Of a DNA stretch of 64,000 nt, positions 49,297 to 59,200 are shown in pieces. A program made the position numbers and the translations under genes. The DNA is from Sphingomonas sp. 8AM (GTDB lineage: Bacteria; Pseudomonadota; Alphaproteobacteria; Sphingomonadales; Sphingomonadaceae): contig NZ_LR733844.1 of assembly GCF_902506455.1 (NCBI RefSeq), positions 1,498,224-1,562,223 of the forward strand, given 5' to 3'. Within the stretch, counting starts at the first letter, position 1, and every line of letters starts with the position of its first letter. The notes below the pieces were generated by a model. That model worked only from the letters and a program-made list of their open reading frames with translations, did no database searches and was not told the DNA's origin.

Positions 49297-51393
49297 ATGT
49301 TGGCTATGCTGCGGGCTCGCTCCGCGAAGGCGCTTCTTTGCTCGGTGTCGTTCGTCTCCGCCGGCTCATTGAGCCCCGCGGTCGCGACCGCGCAGCAGAA
49401 TGACGCAGGACCGGGCGATGACATCGTCGTCACCGCCGATCGTCAGGACAGCTTCGGAGCGGATTATGTGCAGGCTGGCACGTTCCGCGATGCGCGGCTG
49501 ATCGAGACCCCGCTGACCGTTGCGGTGATGACGAAACAGTTGCTCGATGCGCAGCAGGCGCGGTCGATCAACGATGCCGTGCGAAATACGGCCGGGGTGA
49601 GCCAGGCCCAGATCAACACAAGCATCTACAGCAATCTGGCGGTACGCGGGATCACGCTGAACAATTTCACCAACGTCCGCTGGAATGGCGTGCTGCCGGT
49701 CGTCAATCTCGTCGAGCAGCCGATCGAGAGCAAGGACCGGATCGAGGTGTTGAAGGGCGCTGCCGGCCTCTATTATGGCTTCGCCACCCCGTCAGGCATC
49801 GTCAATCTCGTTACCGAGCGCCCGACCGGTGCGGCCGTGACCCGGTCCGAATGGCAAGCTGACGCGAACGGCTCGGCCGGCATGAACGTCGATGTCGGCC
49901 GTCGCTTCGCGAACGCGGGCGTTCGCGTCAACGCCGGCACGGGTATCCTCAAAACGGGGGTTCGCCGCACCGAAGGAACACGCAGCTTCGTGACCGGCGC
50001 GTTCGACTGGAAGCTGGCCGGCCGCGTCCAGCTGCTGCTGGATGCCGAATATATCGACCGTACGATCTCCGAGCCGGCCGAATTCAGCCTGACGCCGGTG
50101 AACGGCACGATCACCCTGCCGCCGCTGCGCTCGTCGCGCACGAACCTCGGCGCAGACTGGATGCAGGCGCGCGGCAGGGAGACCAATCTGCTCGCGCGCA
50201 TGAATGTCGACGTTGCGCCCGGCTGGCGGATCGCGGCGGCGGTCGGGCGGTCGTATCTGACGCGCAACCGCGCCTATTCGTCGTTCGGCCGCTTTGATCC
50301 GGAGACGGGCAACGGCACGCTGACGGTCGCGCAGACCACCGGGAACGACTACACCAATGCCGTTTATCGCGGTGACCTGTCCGGGACGGTGCGTACCGGA
50401 CCGGTCGAGCACAACCTTCTGATCGGCATCGCCTTTCAGACGCGCGACGGCAACGTGCCAACCGCCGTGCGTCGTACGTTCGCGCAGAACCTCTACGATC
50501 CGGTCGCCATCCCCTATCAGCCGTCACCGCCCCGAATAATACCCAGCCCGACCCGGACCGAAGATCTCGGTATCTACGGCTTCGACCGGGCGTCAGTGGG
50601 CGACTGGCTGCAGGCGACGGTCGGCTGGCGCAAGACGCGCTACACCGACGTCAGCCGCACCAGCCTTTACAAGGTGACGCCCGACACCTTCTCCTATGGC
50701 CTGATGGTCAGGCCGGTGCGCTGGATCAGCGCCTATGCCAATTATATCGAGGGTCTGGAGCCTGGCCCGATCGCGCAGCAGATCGCCAACAATGCCGGCG
50801 AGATCCTGCCCGCCGCGGTCAGTCGCCAGAAAGAGGCCGGGGTGAAGGTCGAGCCGCTTGCCGGTATATTGCTGACCGGCACCTGGTTTCATATCGCGCG
50901 TCCATCGGCCTACCTCAACAGTGCCAACGTCTTCGTACAGGATGGCGAAGCGACCTACGAGGGCGCAGAATTCAGCGCGATGGGCGAGATCGGCCGACAC
51001 CTGTCGATTACCGCGAGCGCCATGACGCTTTCCGCGCGGCAGCGGACGGGCGCCGCCACTGTCGTCGGCAAGCGGATCGAGAATGCGGCGCCGTTCTCAG
51101 GGTCGATCTTCGCCGAATATCGTCTCCCGTCGCTCTCGGGGCTGAGCGTGTCGGCCGGCGTCTTCCGGGTGGCGCAACGCGCGGTCAATGCGCTCAATCA
51201 GGGTTTTGCGCCGGGTTACACGACCGTGGACGTGGGAATGGCCTATCGCTTTGCGTTGCTGGGGAAGGGCGCCACAGTCCATGCGTATGGCGACAACGTC
51301 ACCGACCGGCGCCACTGGGCAGCTACCGGATCAAGCCTGCTCGCCCAGGGGCTGCCACGGACCGTTCGGCTGAGTCTGGCGCTGGATCTGTAA
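49297..51393 (+). CDS. TonB-dependent siderophore receptor (FhuA/FhuE-like)
   Basis: The product is 698 residues, the normal length for siderophore receptors and much shorter than the other receptors here. The signal peptide ends SPAVATAQQ. The plug has DDIVVTADRQDSFGADYVQA, ARLIETPLTVAVMTKQLLDA and IESKDRIEVLKGAAGLYYGF ATPSGIVNLVTERP in order, the ferrichrome/coprogen-receptor pattern. The barrel ends PRTVRLSLALDL. With the Fur-like site just upstream, iron-regulated uptake of a ferric siderophore is well supported; the particular siderophore is not. GAAGGGGGA precedes the ATG. Confidence 0.9.
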   Translation: MLAMLRARSAKALLCSVSFVSAGSLSPAVATAQQNDAGPGDDIVVTADRQDSFGADYVQAGTFRDARLIETPLTVAVMTKQLLDAQQARSINDAVRNTAGVSQAQINTSIYSNLAVRGITLNNFTNVRWNGVLPVVNLVEQPIESKDRIEVLKGAAGLYYGFATPSGIVNLVTERPTGAAVTRSEWQADANGSAGMNVDVGRRFANAGVRVNAGTGILKTGVRRTEGTRSFVTGAFDWKLAGRVQLLLDAEYIDRTISEPAEFSLTPVNGTITLPPLRSSRTNLGADWMQARGRETNLLARMNVDVAPGWRIAAAVGRSYLTRNRAYSSFGRFDPETGNGTLTVAQTTGNDYTNAVYRGDLSGTVRTGPVEHNLLIGIAFQTRDGNVPTAVRRTFAQNLYDPVAIPYQPSPPRIIPSPTRTEDLGIYGFDRASVGDWLQATVGWRKTRYTDVSRTSLYKVTPDTFSYGLMVRPVRWISAYANYIEGLEPGPIAQQIANNAGEILPAAVSRQKEAGVKVEPLAGILLTGTWFHIARPSAYLNSANVFVQDGEATYEGAEFSAMGEIGRHLSITASAMTLSARQRTGAATVVGKRIENAAPFSGSIFAEYRLPSLSGLSVSAGVFRVAQRAVNALNQGFAPGYTTVDVGMAYRFALLGKGATVHAYGDNVTDRRHWAATGSSLLAQGLPRTVRLSLALDL

Positions 51394-51427
51394 GAGTTCC
51401 AGGTCGCGACCGAGGGGCGCGGGTCCT

Positions 51428-52336
51428 TCACCAATCCTCGGCCAATTGAGGAATGCGGTCGGCCATGAAGTCGAGCCATGCGCGAGCGCGCGCCGATGGC
51501 CGCCGCCGTGCGTGTGTGACCGAATGGATGGCGCCGAGGTCGATATAGTCGGCATCGAGCGCGATCTCGACCAGCTCGCCACGCCGGATCGCGCCGGCCG
51601 CGATGAAGCGTGGTCCATAGACAAGACCTTGCCCCGCTACCGCCGCGCGCACCAGCGCCTCGCCATTGTTGGCGTGGAGCCAACCACGCACGGGCACGTG
51701 GTGGGCGCCGTCACGTCCAAAGCCCCAGAAGGCGGTACCGGTCAGCGTGGCAAGCGTGTAGCCGAGGCAATCATGGTCACCGAGGTCGGCGAGCGTCGCT
51801 GGCATGCCGCGTTCGGCGAGATAGGCGGGCGACGCACAGATCGCGAGCCGCATCGGTGCGAGCCGGCGCGCGATGAGGCTGCTGTCGCTCAGCCGCCCGA
51901 TGCGGATTGCCAGGTCCCAGCGCTCCTCGAGCAGGTCGACGTGGCGATCGTCGAGTCCCAGCTCGACCGTGACGCCGGGGTGCAGGCGGTGGAACTCGGC
52001 CGCCAGCCTCGCGACGTGCATCACCCCGAACGTCGCGGGTGCGCTGACCCGCAGCAATCCCTCGACCGTCCGCGATTGCGCCGAGGCGTCGGCATCCGCC
52101 TCGGCGATTTCCGCGAGGATCCGCTCGGCGCGGTCGAGATAGGCCAGGCCGGCATCGGTGAGCGCAAGGCGACGGGTGGTGCGATTGACGAGCGTCGTTC
52201 CCAATCGGGCCTCAAGCGCGTCGAGATGCCGTGCCGCCATCGTCGGCGACATGCCCATCGCGCGACCCGCGGCCGACAGTCCGCCCAGCCGGATCGCGCG
52301 GACGAACACCTCCATGCCGGTCAGACGATCCGCCAC
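51428..52336 (-). CDS. LysR-family regulator divergent from the dioxygenase operon
   Basis: The product is 302 residues. The winged helix-turn-helix occupies residues 1-65: LTGMEVFVRAIRLGGLSAAG, RAMGMSPTMAARHLDALEAR and LVNRTTRRLALTDAGLAYLD. The effector domain (LLRVSAPATFGVMHVARLAA, LAICASPAYLAERGMP, GWLHANNGEALVRAAVAGQG) is complete. It is read away from the dioxygenase gene, with 89 bp between starts, the usual arrangement for a LysR activator of the neighbouring operon. In related loci the effector is a quinone or phenolic compound; here that is inference. Confidence 0.9.
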   Translation of the reverse strand: MADRLTGMEVFVRAIRLGGLSAAGRAMGMSPTMAARHLDALEARLGTTLVNRTTRRLALTDAGLAYLDRAERILAEIAEADADASAQSRTVEGLLRVSAPATFGVMHVARLAAEFHRLHPGVTVELGLDDRHVDLLEERWDLAIRIGRLSDSSLIARRLAPMRLAICASPAYLAERGMPATLADLGDHDCLGYTLATLTGTAFWGFGRDGAHHVPVRGWLHANNGEALVRAAVAGQGLVYGPRFIAAGAIRRGELVEIALDADYIDLGAIHSVTHARRRPSARARAWLDFMADRIPQLAEDW

Positions 52337-52425
52337 TTGCTACTCCCGGTTCAAGGTTATTGCACAAAAACATCGATTATCACGGACGGATACACGATCC
52401 ATATCGGCGGGCGAAAGGATCGAAC

Positions 52426-53211
52426 ATGCAGCAACCGACCTTCTTCCTCCCGCATGGCGGCGGCCCCTGTTTCTTCATGGACGATCCGCGCGGCACCTGG
52501 ACCGGTATGGCGGCGTTTCTCCGCGCGCTGCCGGCGATGCTACCGGAACGCCCGAAAGCTGTTCTGGTCGTGTCGGGTCATTGGGAGACCAACGGATTCG
52601 CCTTCACCGGCAATCCGGCACCGCCGCTTCTTTACGACTATTACGGCTTTCCGGACCATACCTACGCGTTGCGCTACGACGCACCGGGGGCGCCGGTGCT
52701 CGCGAAGCGTGCGGCCGCGCTGCTGACCGTGGCGGGGATCAGCGCCACGATCGATCCGGCGCGCGGGCTCGATCATGGCGTGTTCGTGCCGCTGAAGGTC
52801 GCGCTCCCTGATGCCGATCTTCCGGTGGTCGAAATGTCGGTCGATCGTACGCTCGACCCGGCGCTGCACCTCGCGGCGGGCGAGGCGCTGTCCGCGCTGC
52901 GCGATGAAGGTGTGCTGATCCTCGCGACGGGAATGAGCTTCCACAATATGCGTGGGTATGGCGATCCGCGCTTTACCGCGCCGAGCGCCGCCTTCGACGC
53001 ATGGCTGACGCAGGCCGCCGCCAGGCCTGGCCCGATACGTGCGCGAGAACTCGCGCAGTGGGAGGGCGCGCCCGCCGCCCGCCTGTCGCATCCTGCCGCC
53101 GAGCATCTGCTCCCGTTGATGGTCGCCGCGGGTGCCAGCAACGGGGGCGGCGAACGCATCTATTCGGAAAAGGTCATGGAAACGATGATCTCCGGCTTCC
53201 GCTTCAACTGA
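52426..53211 (+). CDS. DODA-type extradiol ring-opening dioxygenase (LigB superfamily)
   Basis: This 261-residue protein has the three metal-ligand histidines in their usual context: FFLPHGGGPCFFMDDP, LVVSGHWETNGFAFTG and GLDHGVFVPLKVALPDADLP. Also typical are ILATGMSFHNM and the start MQQPTFFLPHGG. Homologues such as YgiD/4,5-DOPA dioxygenase open catecholic rings with a single divalent metal. The ATG at 52426 follows GAAAGGATCGAAC. It is the first gene of a DODA-quinone reductase-DoxX unit controlled by the divergent LysR gene. A catechol or quinone detoxification role is a reasonable reading; the native substrate is unknown. Confidence 0.88.
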   Translation: MQQPTFFLPHGGGPCFFMDDPRGTWTGMAAFLRALPAMLPERPKAVLVVSGHWETNGFAFTGNPAPPLLYDYYGFPDHTYALRYDAPGAPVLAKRAAALLTVAGISATIDPARGLDHGVFVPLKVALPDADLPVVEMSVDRTLDPALHLAAGEALSALRDEGVLILATGMSFHNMRGYGDPRFTAPSAAFDAWLTQAAARPGPIRARELAQWEGAPAARLSHPAAEHLLPLMVAAGASNGGGERIYSEKVMETMISGFRFN

Positions 53212-53232
53212 TCCGCAAGAGGAGTAACGAAC

Positions 53233-54078
53233 ATGACGATTGCCGTTACCGGCGCCACCGGCCAGCTCGGCCGCCTCGTCGTCGAGCGTCTGACCTCGAA
53301 GGTCGACGCCGACGGGATTGTCGCGCTCGCGCGGTCGCCGGACAAGGCCGCCGACCTCGGTGTCGCGGTGCGCGCCTTCGATTATGCCCGATCCGGCGCG
53401 CTGGCACCGGCGCTTGCGGGGGTTGATACGCTGCTGCTGGTGTCCTCGAACGCGATTGGGCAGCGTACCGCGCAGCACCGCAACGTCATCGCCGCCGCAA
53501 AGGAAGCCGGCATCGGCCGGATCGTCTACACCAGTCTGCTGCACGCCGACACCTCGCCGCTCGACCTCGCCGCCGAGCATCGCGAGACCGAGGCCGCGCT
53601 CGCCGCGGCGGGTGTGCCGGTGACGATCCTGCGCAATGGCTGGTATACCGAGAATTACCTTGGCGCGGTGCGCGGTGCGCTGGCGAACGGCGTGTTGATC
53701 GGCAGCGCGGGCGGGGCCCGGATCGCGAGCGCCGCACGGGCGGATTATGCCGAGGCGGCGGCGGTCGTGCTGACCGGCCCCGGCCATGAAGGCCGCACGT
53801 ACGAACTGGCCGGCGATCTCGCCTGGACGCTGACCGACTTGGCGGCCGAACTGTCGCGTCAGAGCGGGCAGGAGATCGCCTATGAGAACCTGCCTGCCGC
53901 CGACTATGCCGCTGCGCTCAGGCGCGCTGGCATGCCGGACGACCTCGCCGCTGCGATCGCCGGCTGGGACGTCGCCGCGTCGAACGGCGCGTTGTTCGAT
54001 GACGGTCGCCAGCTCTCGATGCTGATCGGGCGCCCTACCACGCCGTTGCCGAACACTGTGGCAGCCGCGATCGCCTGA
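53233..54078 (+). CDS. NmrA-like NAD(P)H:quinone oxidoreductase (QorB type)
   Basis: The product is 281 residues. The Rossmann loop TIAVTGATGQLGRLVVERL starts the protein. VDTLLLVSSNAIGQRTAQHR, IVYTSLLHADTSPLDLAAEH and PVTILRNGWYTENYLG follow, the order of QorB/YtfG-like atypical short-chain reductases (NmrA family) that reduce quinones with NADPH. ATG 53233 has AGAGGAGTAACGAAC upstream, a good site. It lies 21 bp after the dioxygenase gene and 60 bp before the DoxX gene. Joining a quinone reductase to an extradiol dioxygenase fits defence against redox-active phenolics. Confidence 0.87.
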   Translation: MTIAVTGATGQLGRLVVERLTSKVDADGIVALARSPDKAADLGVAVRAFDYARSGALAPALAGVDTLLLVSSNAIGQRTAQHRNVIAAAKEAGIGRIVYTSLLHADTSPLDLAAEHRETEAALAAAGVPVTILRNGWYTENYLGAVRGALANGVLIGSAGGARIASAARADYAEAAAVVLTGPGHEGRTYELAGDLAWTLTDLAAELSRQSGQEIAYENLPAADYAAALRRAGMPDDLAAAIAGWDVAASNGALFDDGRQLSMLIGRPTTPLPNTVAAAIA

Positions 54079-54138
54079 CCCGTTCCGGCCGGGTGCGACG
54101 CGATCGCGCCCGGCATCGCTCACTGGAGGAAAGCTCTT

Positions 54139-54534
54139 ATGTCACTCTGGCCGGCGCGTGTGCTCAGCATGCTGCGGATCGTCACCGCGCTGCTGTTTCT
54201 GGAGCACGGTTTGATGAAACTGTTTCACTTCCCCGTGGCACAGCCCGGCGCACCCGATCCGCTGCCGACGCTGCTCGTCGTGGCGGCGGTGCTGGAGATC
54301 GCACTGGGTGTGCTGCTGGCGCTCGGGCTGTTCACGCGCATCGCTGCCTTCATCGCCGCGGGCGAGATGGCGGCCGCCTATTTCCTCGGCCACCTGCCGG
54401 CGGGCTTCTGGCCCGGCGTCAATGGCGGCAGCGAGGCGATCCTCTATTGCTTCATCTTCTTCTACATCGCCTGTGAGGGCGGAGGCGGGTGGGGGATCGA
54501 CGCGCTGCGTGACCGGCGGGCCGTGCGATCCTGA
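54139..54534 (+). CDS. DoxX family membrane protein
   Basis: This 131-residue protein has four membrane helices: the first with MLRIVTALLFLEHGLMKLFH, the second PLPTLLVVAAVLEIALGVLL, then FTRIAAFIAAGEMAAAYFLG and LYCFIFFYIACEG. The order R-x8-hydrophobic-E/H-G-x-x-K is the DoxX signature. Family members accompany oxidoreductases and are linked with thiosulfate:quinone or oxidative stress functions; a quinone-related role fits this operon. GGAGGAAAG precedes the ATG. Confidence 0.87.
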   Translation: MSLWPARVLSMLRIVTALLFLEHGLMKLFHFPVAQPGAPDPLPTLLVVAAVLEIALGVLLALGLFTRIAAFIAAGEMAAAYFLGHLPAGFWPGVNGGSEAILYCFIFFYIACEGGGGWGIDALRDRRAVRS

Positions 54535-54661
54535 AGATCGTTCACCCTGACGCCGGACGGTACCGGGTGGCCGCGACGGTGGCCCAACCGGCGCAGATGC
54601 TGCTAACCGCCATCCACGCGGAGCATGGCGGGCGAAGCAGGGCAGGGCGGATGGAGCAGGC

Positions 54662-55891
54662 ATGATACGGTTCGATGTCGTGATCGTCGGTGGCGGCCAT
54701 GCCGGCGCGCAGGCGGCGATCGCGCTGCGGCAGGCGAAGGTGACGGGTTCGATCGCGATTGTCGGCGAGGAGGCCGAGCCGCCCTACGAACGCCCGCCGC
54801 TGTCGAAGGAGTATCTCGCGGGCGAGAAGCCGTTCGAGCGGATGCTGCTGCGGCCGGTCGAGAAATGGGCCGACCTCGGCGTGACGCTGCTGACCGGCCG
54901 ACGGGTGATCGCGGTCGACCCCGCAGCGCACACCGTCAGCACCGGCGACGGCGAGACGCTCGCTTATGGCGACCTCGTCTGGGCGGCGGGCGGCCATCCC
55001 CGCCGCCTGACCTGCACCGGCCATGATCTGACCGGTGTCCATAGCGTCCGGACGCGCGCCGATGTCGACCGGATGATCGCCGAACTGCCGGATACGCGGC
55101 AGGTAGCGGTGATCGGCGGTGGCTATATCGGACTGGAGGCAGCGGCCGTCCTCACCAGACTGGGCAAGAAGGTTACCGTGCTGGAGGCGCAGGACCGTGT
55201 GCTCGCGCGCGTCGCCGGCGAGCCGCTGTCGCGCTTCTACGAAGCGGAACATCGCGCGCGCGGTGTCGTCGTCCGCCTCGGTGTGACGGTCGAGTGTATC
55301 GAGGCGCGCGACGGGCGCGCGTGCGGCGTACGGCTTGCCGGCGGAGCGATCGTGTCCGCCGAGATGGTGATCGTCGGCATCGGCATCGTGCCCGCGGTCG
55401 AACCCTTGCTGCGCGTCGGCGCTGCGGGCGGGAACGGCGTCGCGGTCGACGGCCATTGTCGGACCAGTCTGCCGCATATCTACGCGATCGGCGATTGCGC
55501 GCTGCATGCCAACGTCTTCGCCGACGCCGCCTCTATCCGCCTGGAGTCGGTGCAGAACGCCAACGATCAGGCGGCGGTCGCGGCGAAGACGATCGCGGGC
55601 ATCGAGGCGCCGGGTAATGCCGCGGTGCCATGGTTCTGGTCGAACCAATATGACCTGCGTCTCCAGACGGTCGGGCTGTCGATCGGGCATGACACCGCGA
55701 TCGTCCGCGGCGATCCGGCGGAGCGCAGTTTCTCCCTGGTGTATCTGAAAGCCGGGCGCGTGATCGCGCTTGATTGCGTCAACGCGACGCGTGACTTCGT
55801 CCAGGGCAGGGCGCTGGTGGCCGGTGGCGTCGTGGCGGACCCGGCGCTGCTCGGCGATGTGTCCGTTCCGCTCAAGTCGCTCGCGGAGTAG
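54662..55891 (+). CDS. FAD-dependent ferredoxin reductase (rubredoxin/ThcD-type)
   Basis: The product is 409 residues. The first dinucleotide loop is VVIVGGGHAGAQAAIALRQA, the FAD contact is PPYERPPLSKEYLAG, the NAD loop is VAVIGGGYIGLEAAAVLTRL, and the closing FAD motif is HIYAIGDCALHANVF. The C-terminal reductase domain has WFWSNQYDLRLQTVGLS. This is the reductase of class IA-like oxygenase systems that passes electrons from NAD(P)H to a [2Fe-2S] ferredoxin; no ferredoxin gene is adjacent. It follows doxX by 127 bp in the same direction and may belong to the same LysR-controlled unit or stand alone. Confidence 0.9.
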   Translation: MIRFDVVIVGGGHAGAQAAIALRQAKVTGSIAIVGEEAEPPYERPPLSKEYLAGEKPFERMLLRPVEKWADLGVTLLTGRRVIAVDPAAHTVSTGDGETLAYGDLVWAAGGHPRRLTCTGHDLTGVHSVRTRADVDRMIAELPDTRQVAVIGGGYIGLEAAAVLTRLGKKVTVLEAQDRVLARVAGEPLSRFYEAEHRARGVVVRLGVTVECIEARDGRACGVRLAGGAIVSAEMVIVGIGIVPAVEPLLRVGAAGGNGVAVDGHCRTSLPHIYAIGDCALHANVFADAASIRLESVQNANDQAAVAAKTIAGIEAPGNAAVPWFWSNQYDLRLQTVGLSIGHDTAIVRGDPAERSFSLVYLKAGRVIALDCVNATRDFVQGRALVAGGVVADPALLGDVSVPLKSLAE

Positions 55892-56129
55892 CAGGAGCGA
55901 GCGGCCGCACCGCTCACGTCCGGCTTCCGGCGCCATCGAGCCAGTGATCGTCAACTCGCCCGGCGATCGCGCCTCGCGAGCAGCGAGGTTGCGCTACCGC
56001 GCGTGACATGCCGGCCTGACAGTCGGAAGCGGTGTTGCCGGCGCGGCGTGCCGCCCTCTTACAACATTCTGGCGCTAATCAGAAATTTGTCAGGCCGAGG
56101 CGGCTTGACAGGTAAGACAGCTTGGTCGA

Positions 56130-56142
56130 GGTAGCGCTATCA
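56130..56142 (+). promoter_or_regulatory. Operator-like palindrome upstream of the GH115-linked receptor
   Basis: GGTAGCGCTATCA, core TAGCGCTA at 56132-56139, is the third copy of the motif in front of a receptor gene. It is 147 bp before the start. The rest of 55892-56286 (395 bp) has no gene; it includes several CGATCG-type short palindromes. Confidence 0.6.
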
Positions 56143-56286
56143 ATTCGGTCGATCGGTCGATCCGTCGGGTGCGCGTCAGCGCGGTCCGCGGGATCGCCGG
56201 GGAAGCCAATGAGCGTCCGGAAACGGGCGCCGGAACGACATGGGCGCGCTCACGAAGAAGCGGTGCCCAAGGGAGAGGAACAACCA

Positions 56287-59200
56287 ATGAAGAGCCGTGA
56301 TTTCGCTCGCGCCACCCGTACGCTGCTGCTCAGTGCAACCGTCCTCGGCGCTGCCACTTCGTCCGTGGCCTCGGCGCAGGCGGTTCCGCCCACCGCGACG
56401 CAGGCGCCCGCAGATGGCCAGGACAATGGCCCCGCGACCGCGCCGATCCCGCAGACGGATTCCACCCAGGGGGCGCCGGGCGAAGACATCGTCGTCACCG
56501 GCTATCGCTCGTCACTGGCCAAGTCGACCGAGTCCAAGCGCGCCTCGACCGGCTTCACCGATTCGATCTTTGCCGAGGACATCGGCAAGTTCCCAGACAC
56601 CAACATCGCCGAGTCGTTCAACCGCATCCCCGGCATCACGATCACGCGCGACGTCACCGGCGAAGGCACGAACGTCGCGATCCGCGGGCTCGGCTCGAAC
56701 TTCACCAACGTCACGCTGAACGGCGCGACGATCGCGGTCGCGTCATCGGGGTCGACCGACGCGCAGGGCACCGACCGTTCGGTCGACCTCAGCTTCTTCC
56801 CGACCGACCTGTTCACGAAGCTGACCGTCAACAAGAGCTATACCGCCGACCTGCTCGAAGGTGGTGCGGCCGGTAACATCGATCTGCGCTCGGCGCGGCC
56901 GTTCGATCGCCAGACGGGATTCCTGGCCTATAACATCCAGGGCACCAAGCAGTCGCCCGAGGACCGGATCGGCGCGCGCGGCTCGCTGATCGGCAGCTGG
57001 CGCAGCGAAACGTTCGGCATCCTTGCCGGCGTGTCGGCGCAGCGGCTGTTCACCGACACGCGCGGGTTCGAGACGATCGGTTATACCAACCCGGCGCTCA
57101 CCGCCGCGCAGTGCGGCGCGACCTCGGGCTGCAACACCACCGGCGGCGGCAACTGGACGATCCCGGCGACGGTGCCGGTTGGCGCCGGAGCCGGGCTGGT
57201 CGCCGGCACGACGATCGATCAGGCCTTCCTGCTCGCCAACAATCCCGGCGCGACGATCCAGCAGATCGACAACGGGCTGCTCCCGCGCCTCGGCCGCTCC
57301 ACCAGCATCCGCGGTCCGCGCGATCGCTTCAATGCGATCGTCAGCGCCGAATGGCAGCCGACCGACACGCTGCATTTCTACATCGACGGCCTGTACGGCT
57401 ATAAGAAGAACGAGCTGATCCGCGAGAACATGGCGTGGATCGTCCGCAACGGCGCAGCGATCCCGACCAATCTCACCTTCGACAAATCGGATTGCAGCGC
57501 GGGCTGCACCGTCACCGGCGGCACCTTTGCCAACGTCCAGTTCTTCAACGAATATCGGCCCTACATCGAGACCACCAAGCTGGTCAGCGTCAATCCGGGC
57601 GGCGAGTGGGAGATTTCCGACCGCCTGAAGCTGACGCTGCAGGGCAATTACGCGCGCTCGACCTTCCACCGCGAGAACCCGACCGTCGGCATGACCACGC
57701 CGCTCGGCGTCGGCAACACCGTCACTTTCGCCAGCGATGGCGGCGTTCCGACGATCACCAGCGGGCTGGACCTCAACGATCCCAACAACTTCGGCTGGTA
57801 CACCGGCAGCCGCGTCGGCGTGAACGACGAACGTCGCGTCAACGAGAACAAGGGCTTCCGTGGCGACGTGATGTGGGGCGACAAGTCGCTCAACCTGCGC
57901 GTCGGCGGCTCCTATGACGACGTGTCGCGCCGGATCAGGAGCTTCGACGCGTCGCAGCAATGGCAGAACGCGGTCTGCGGCAACAATCCCAGCGCGTTTG
58001 TGCCGTCGCCGAACAGCCAGCCGCCGTGCGAAGGGCTGAACGCCCCCGGTGCGGCCCCGACCGGCTATCCGACCTATCCGGGGCTCGGCACCGGCTACAG
58101 CGCTGGCACCGCGACCCCGCTGACCTATGGCGGCTCGCTCGTCCCCAACAGCGCCGCGCCGACCTATCTGAAGCCCGGCCCGGCCGGCTTCGTGACGGTC
58201 GACTTCCCGGCGTTCGCTGCGGCGACCAACTATGATTTCTACCACGACAATGCGGCCGAGAGCGGTTCGTCGACGACGGGGGCGAGCGGTGGTTTGATCC
58301 GCGAGGTCAACAAGGGCCTGTTCGCGACCGTCAGCGGTGCGCATGAACTCGGTGAGAACATGCTGCGGTTCAACGTCGGCGTGCGCTGGGTCAACACGAT
58401 CCAGACGATCTCGGGTCGCGTCTCCGTCCCCGATCCGCGCAACACCACGGCAAGTGGTGCCAGCTTGCCGGACGGCAGCCGTTATCCCAACATCGTCACC
58501 ATCGCCGATACGCGCAACGTCTATTCAGAATGGCTGCCGGCGGCGACCTTCGCCTATGACGTCGGCGAACATGCCGTCGTGCGCGTCGCGGGCTCGCGGA
58601 CGATGACGCGCCCCGATCCGTCGGCGCAGTTGCCGGGCGTCAACTTCAGCGCTCCCTCGGCGGATCAGGCCGGGATCGGCAACCCGGCGCTCGCGCCGTA
58701 TCTGTCGACCAACCTCGATCTCGGCTTCGAATATTATACCGGGCGTGAGGGCGTGGTCAGCTTCAACGCGTTCCGCAAGTCGATCGAGGGGTTCACCACC
58801 ACCGCGATCAACACGGTGCCGTTCTCGAACCTCGCGCAATACGGCATCACCTACGACACGCTGAACCCGACCCAGCAGATCGCGCTCAACTCGCGCGGCG
58901 GGCCGACCGCGGCGCAGGTGCAGGTGACCTCGCAGGTCAACGTCGCCAACAAGCTGACGATCAACGGCCTCGAATTCCAGTGGGTGCAGCCGCTCGACTT
59001 CCTGACCCGTGCGATCGGCGTGACCGGCTTTGGCTTCAACGCCAATGCCACGATCGTCGACCAGCGCAGCGATGGCCCGGCGGTGGCGTTCGGCGTCTCG
59101 CCGTTCACGTACAACATCACCGGCTATTACGAGAAGAACGGCGTGATGCTCCGCGTTGCGACGACCTCGCGGCAGGGATCGCAGAACAGCGGTGCGGCGC

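Noticed and set aside
52540..54123. 527-codon frame antisense to the dioxygenase and quinone reductase genes
   Set aside because: It spans two well-supported genes and their intergenic region; not credible as coding.
56743..58344. 533-codon frame antisense to the receptor at 56287
   Set aside because: Same reason: composition is that of a reverse reading of a GC-rich gene, with no recognisable domain.
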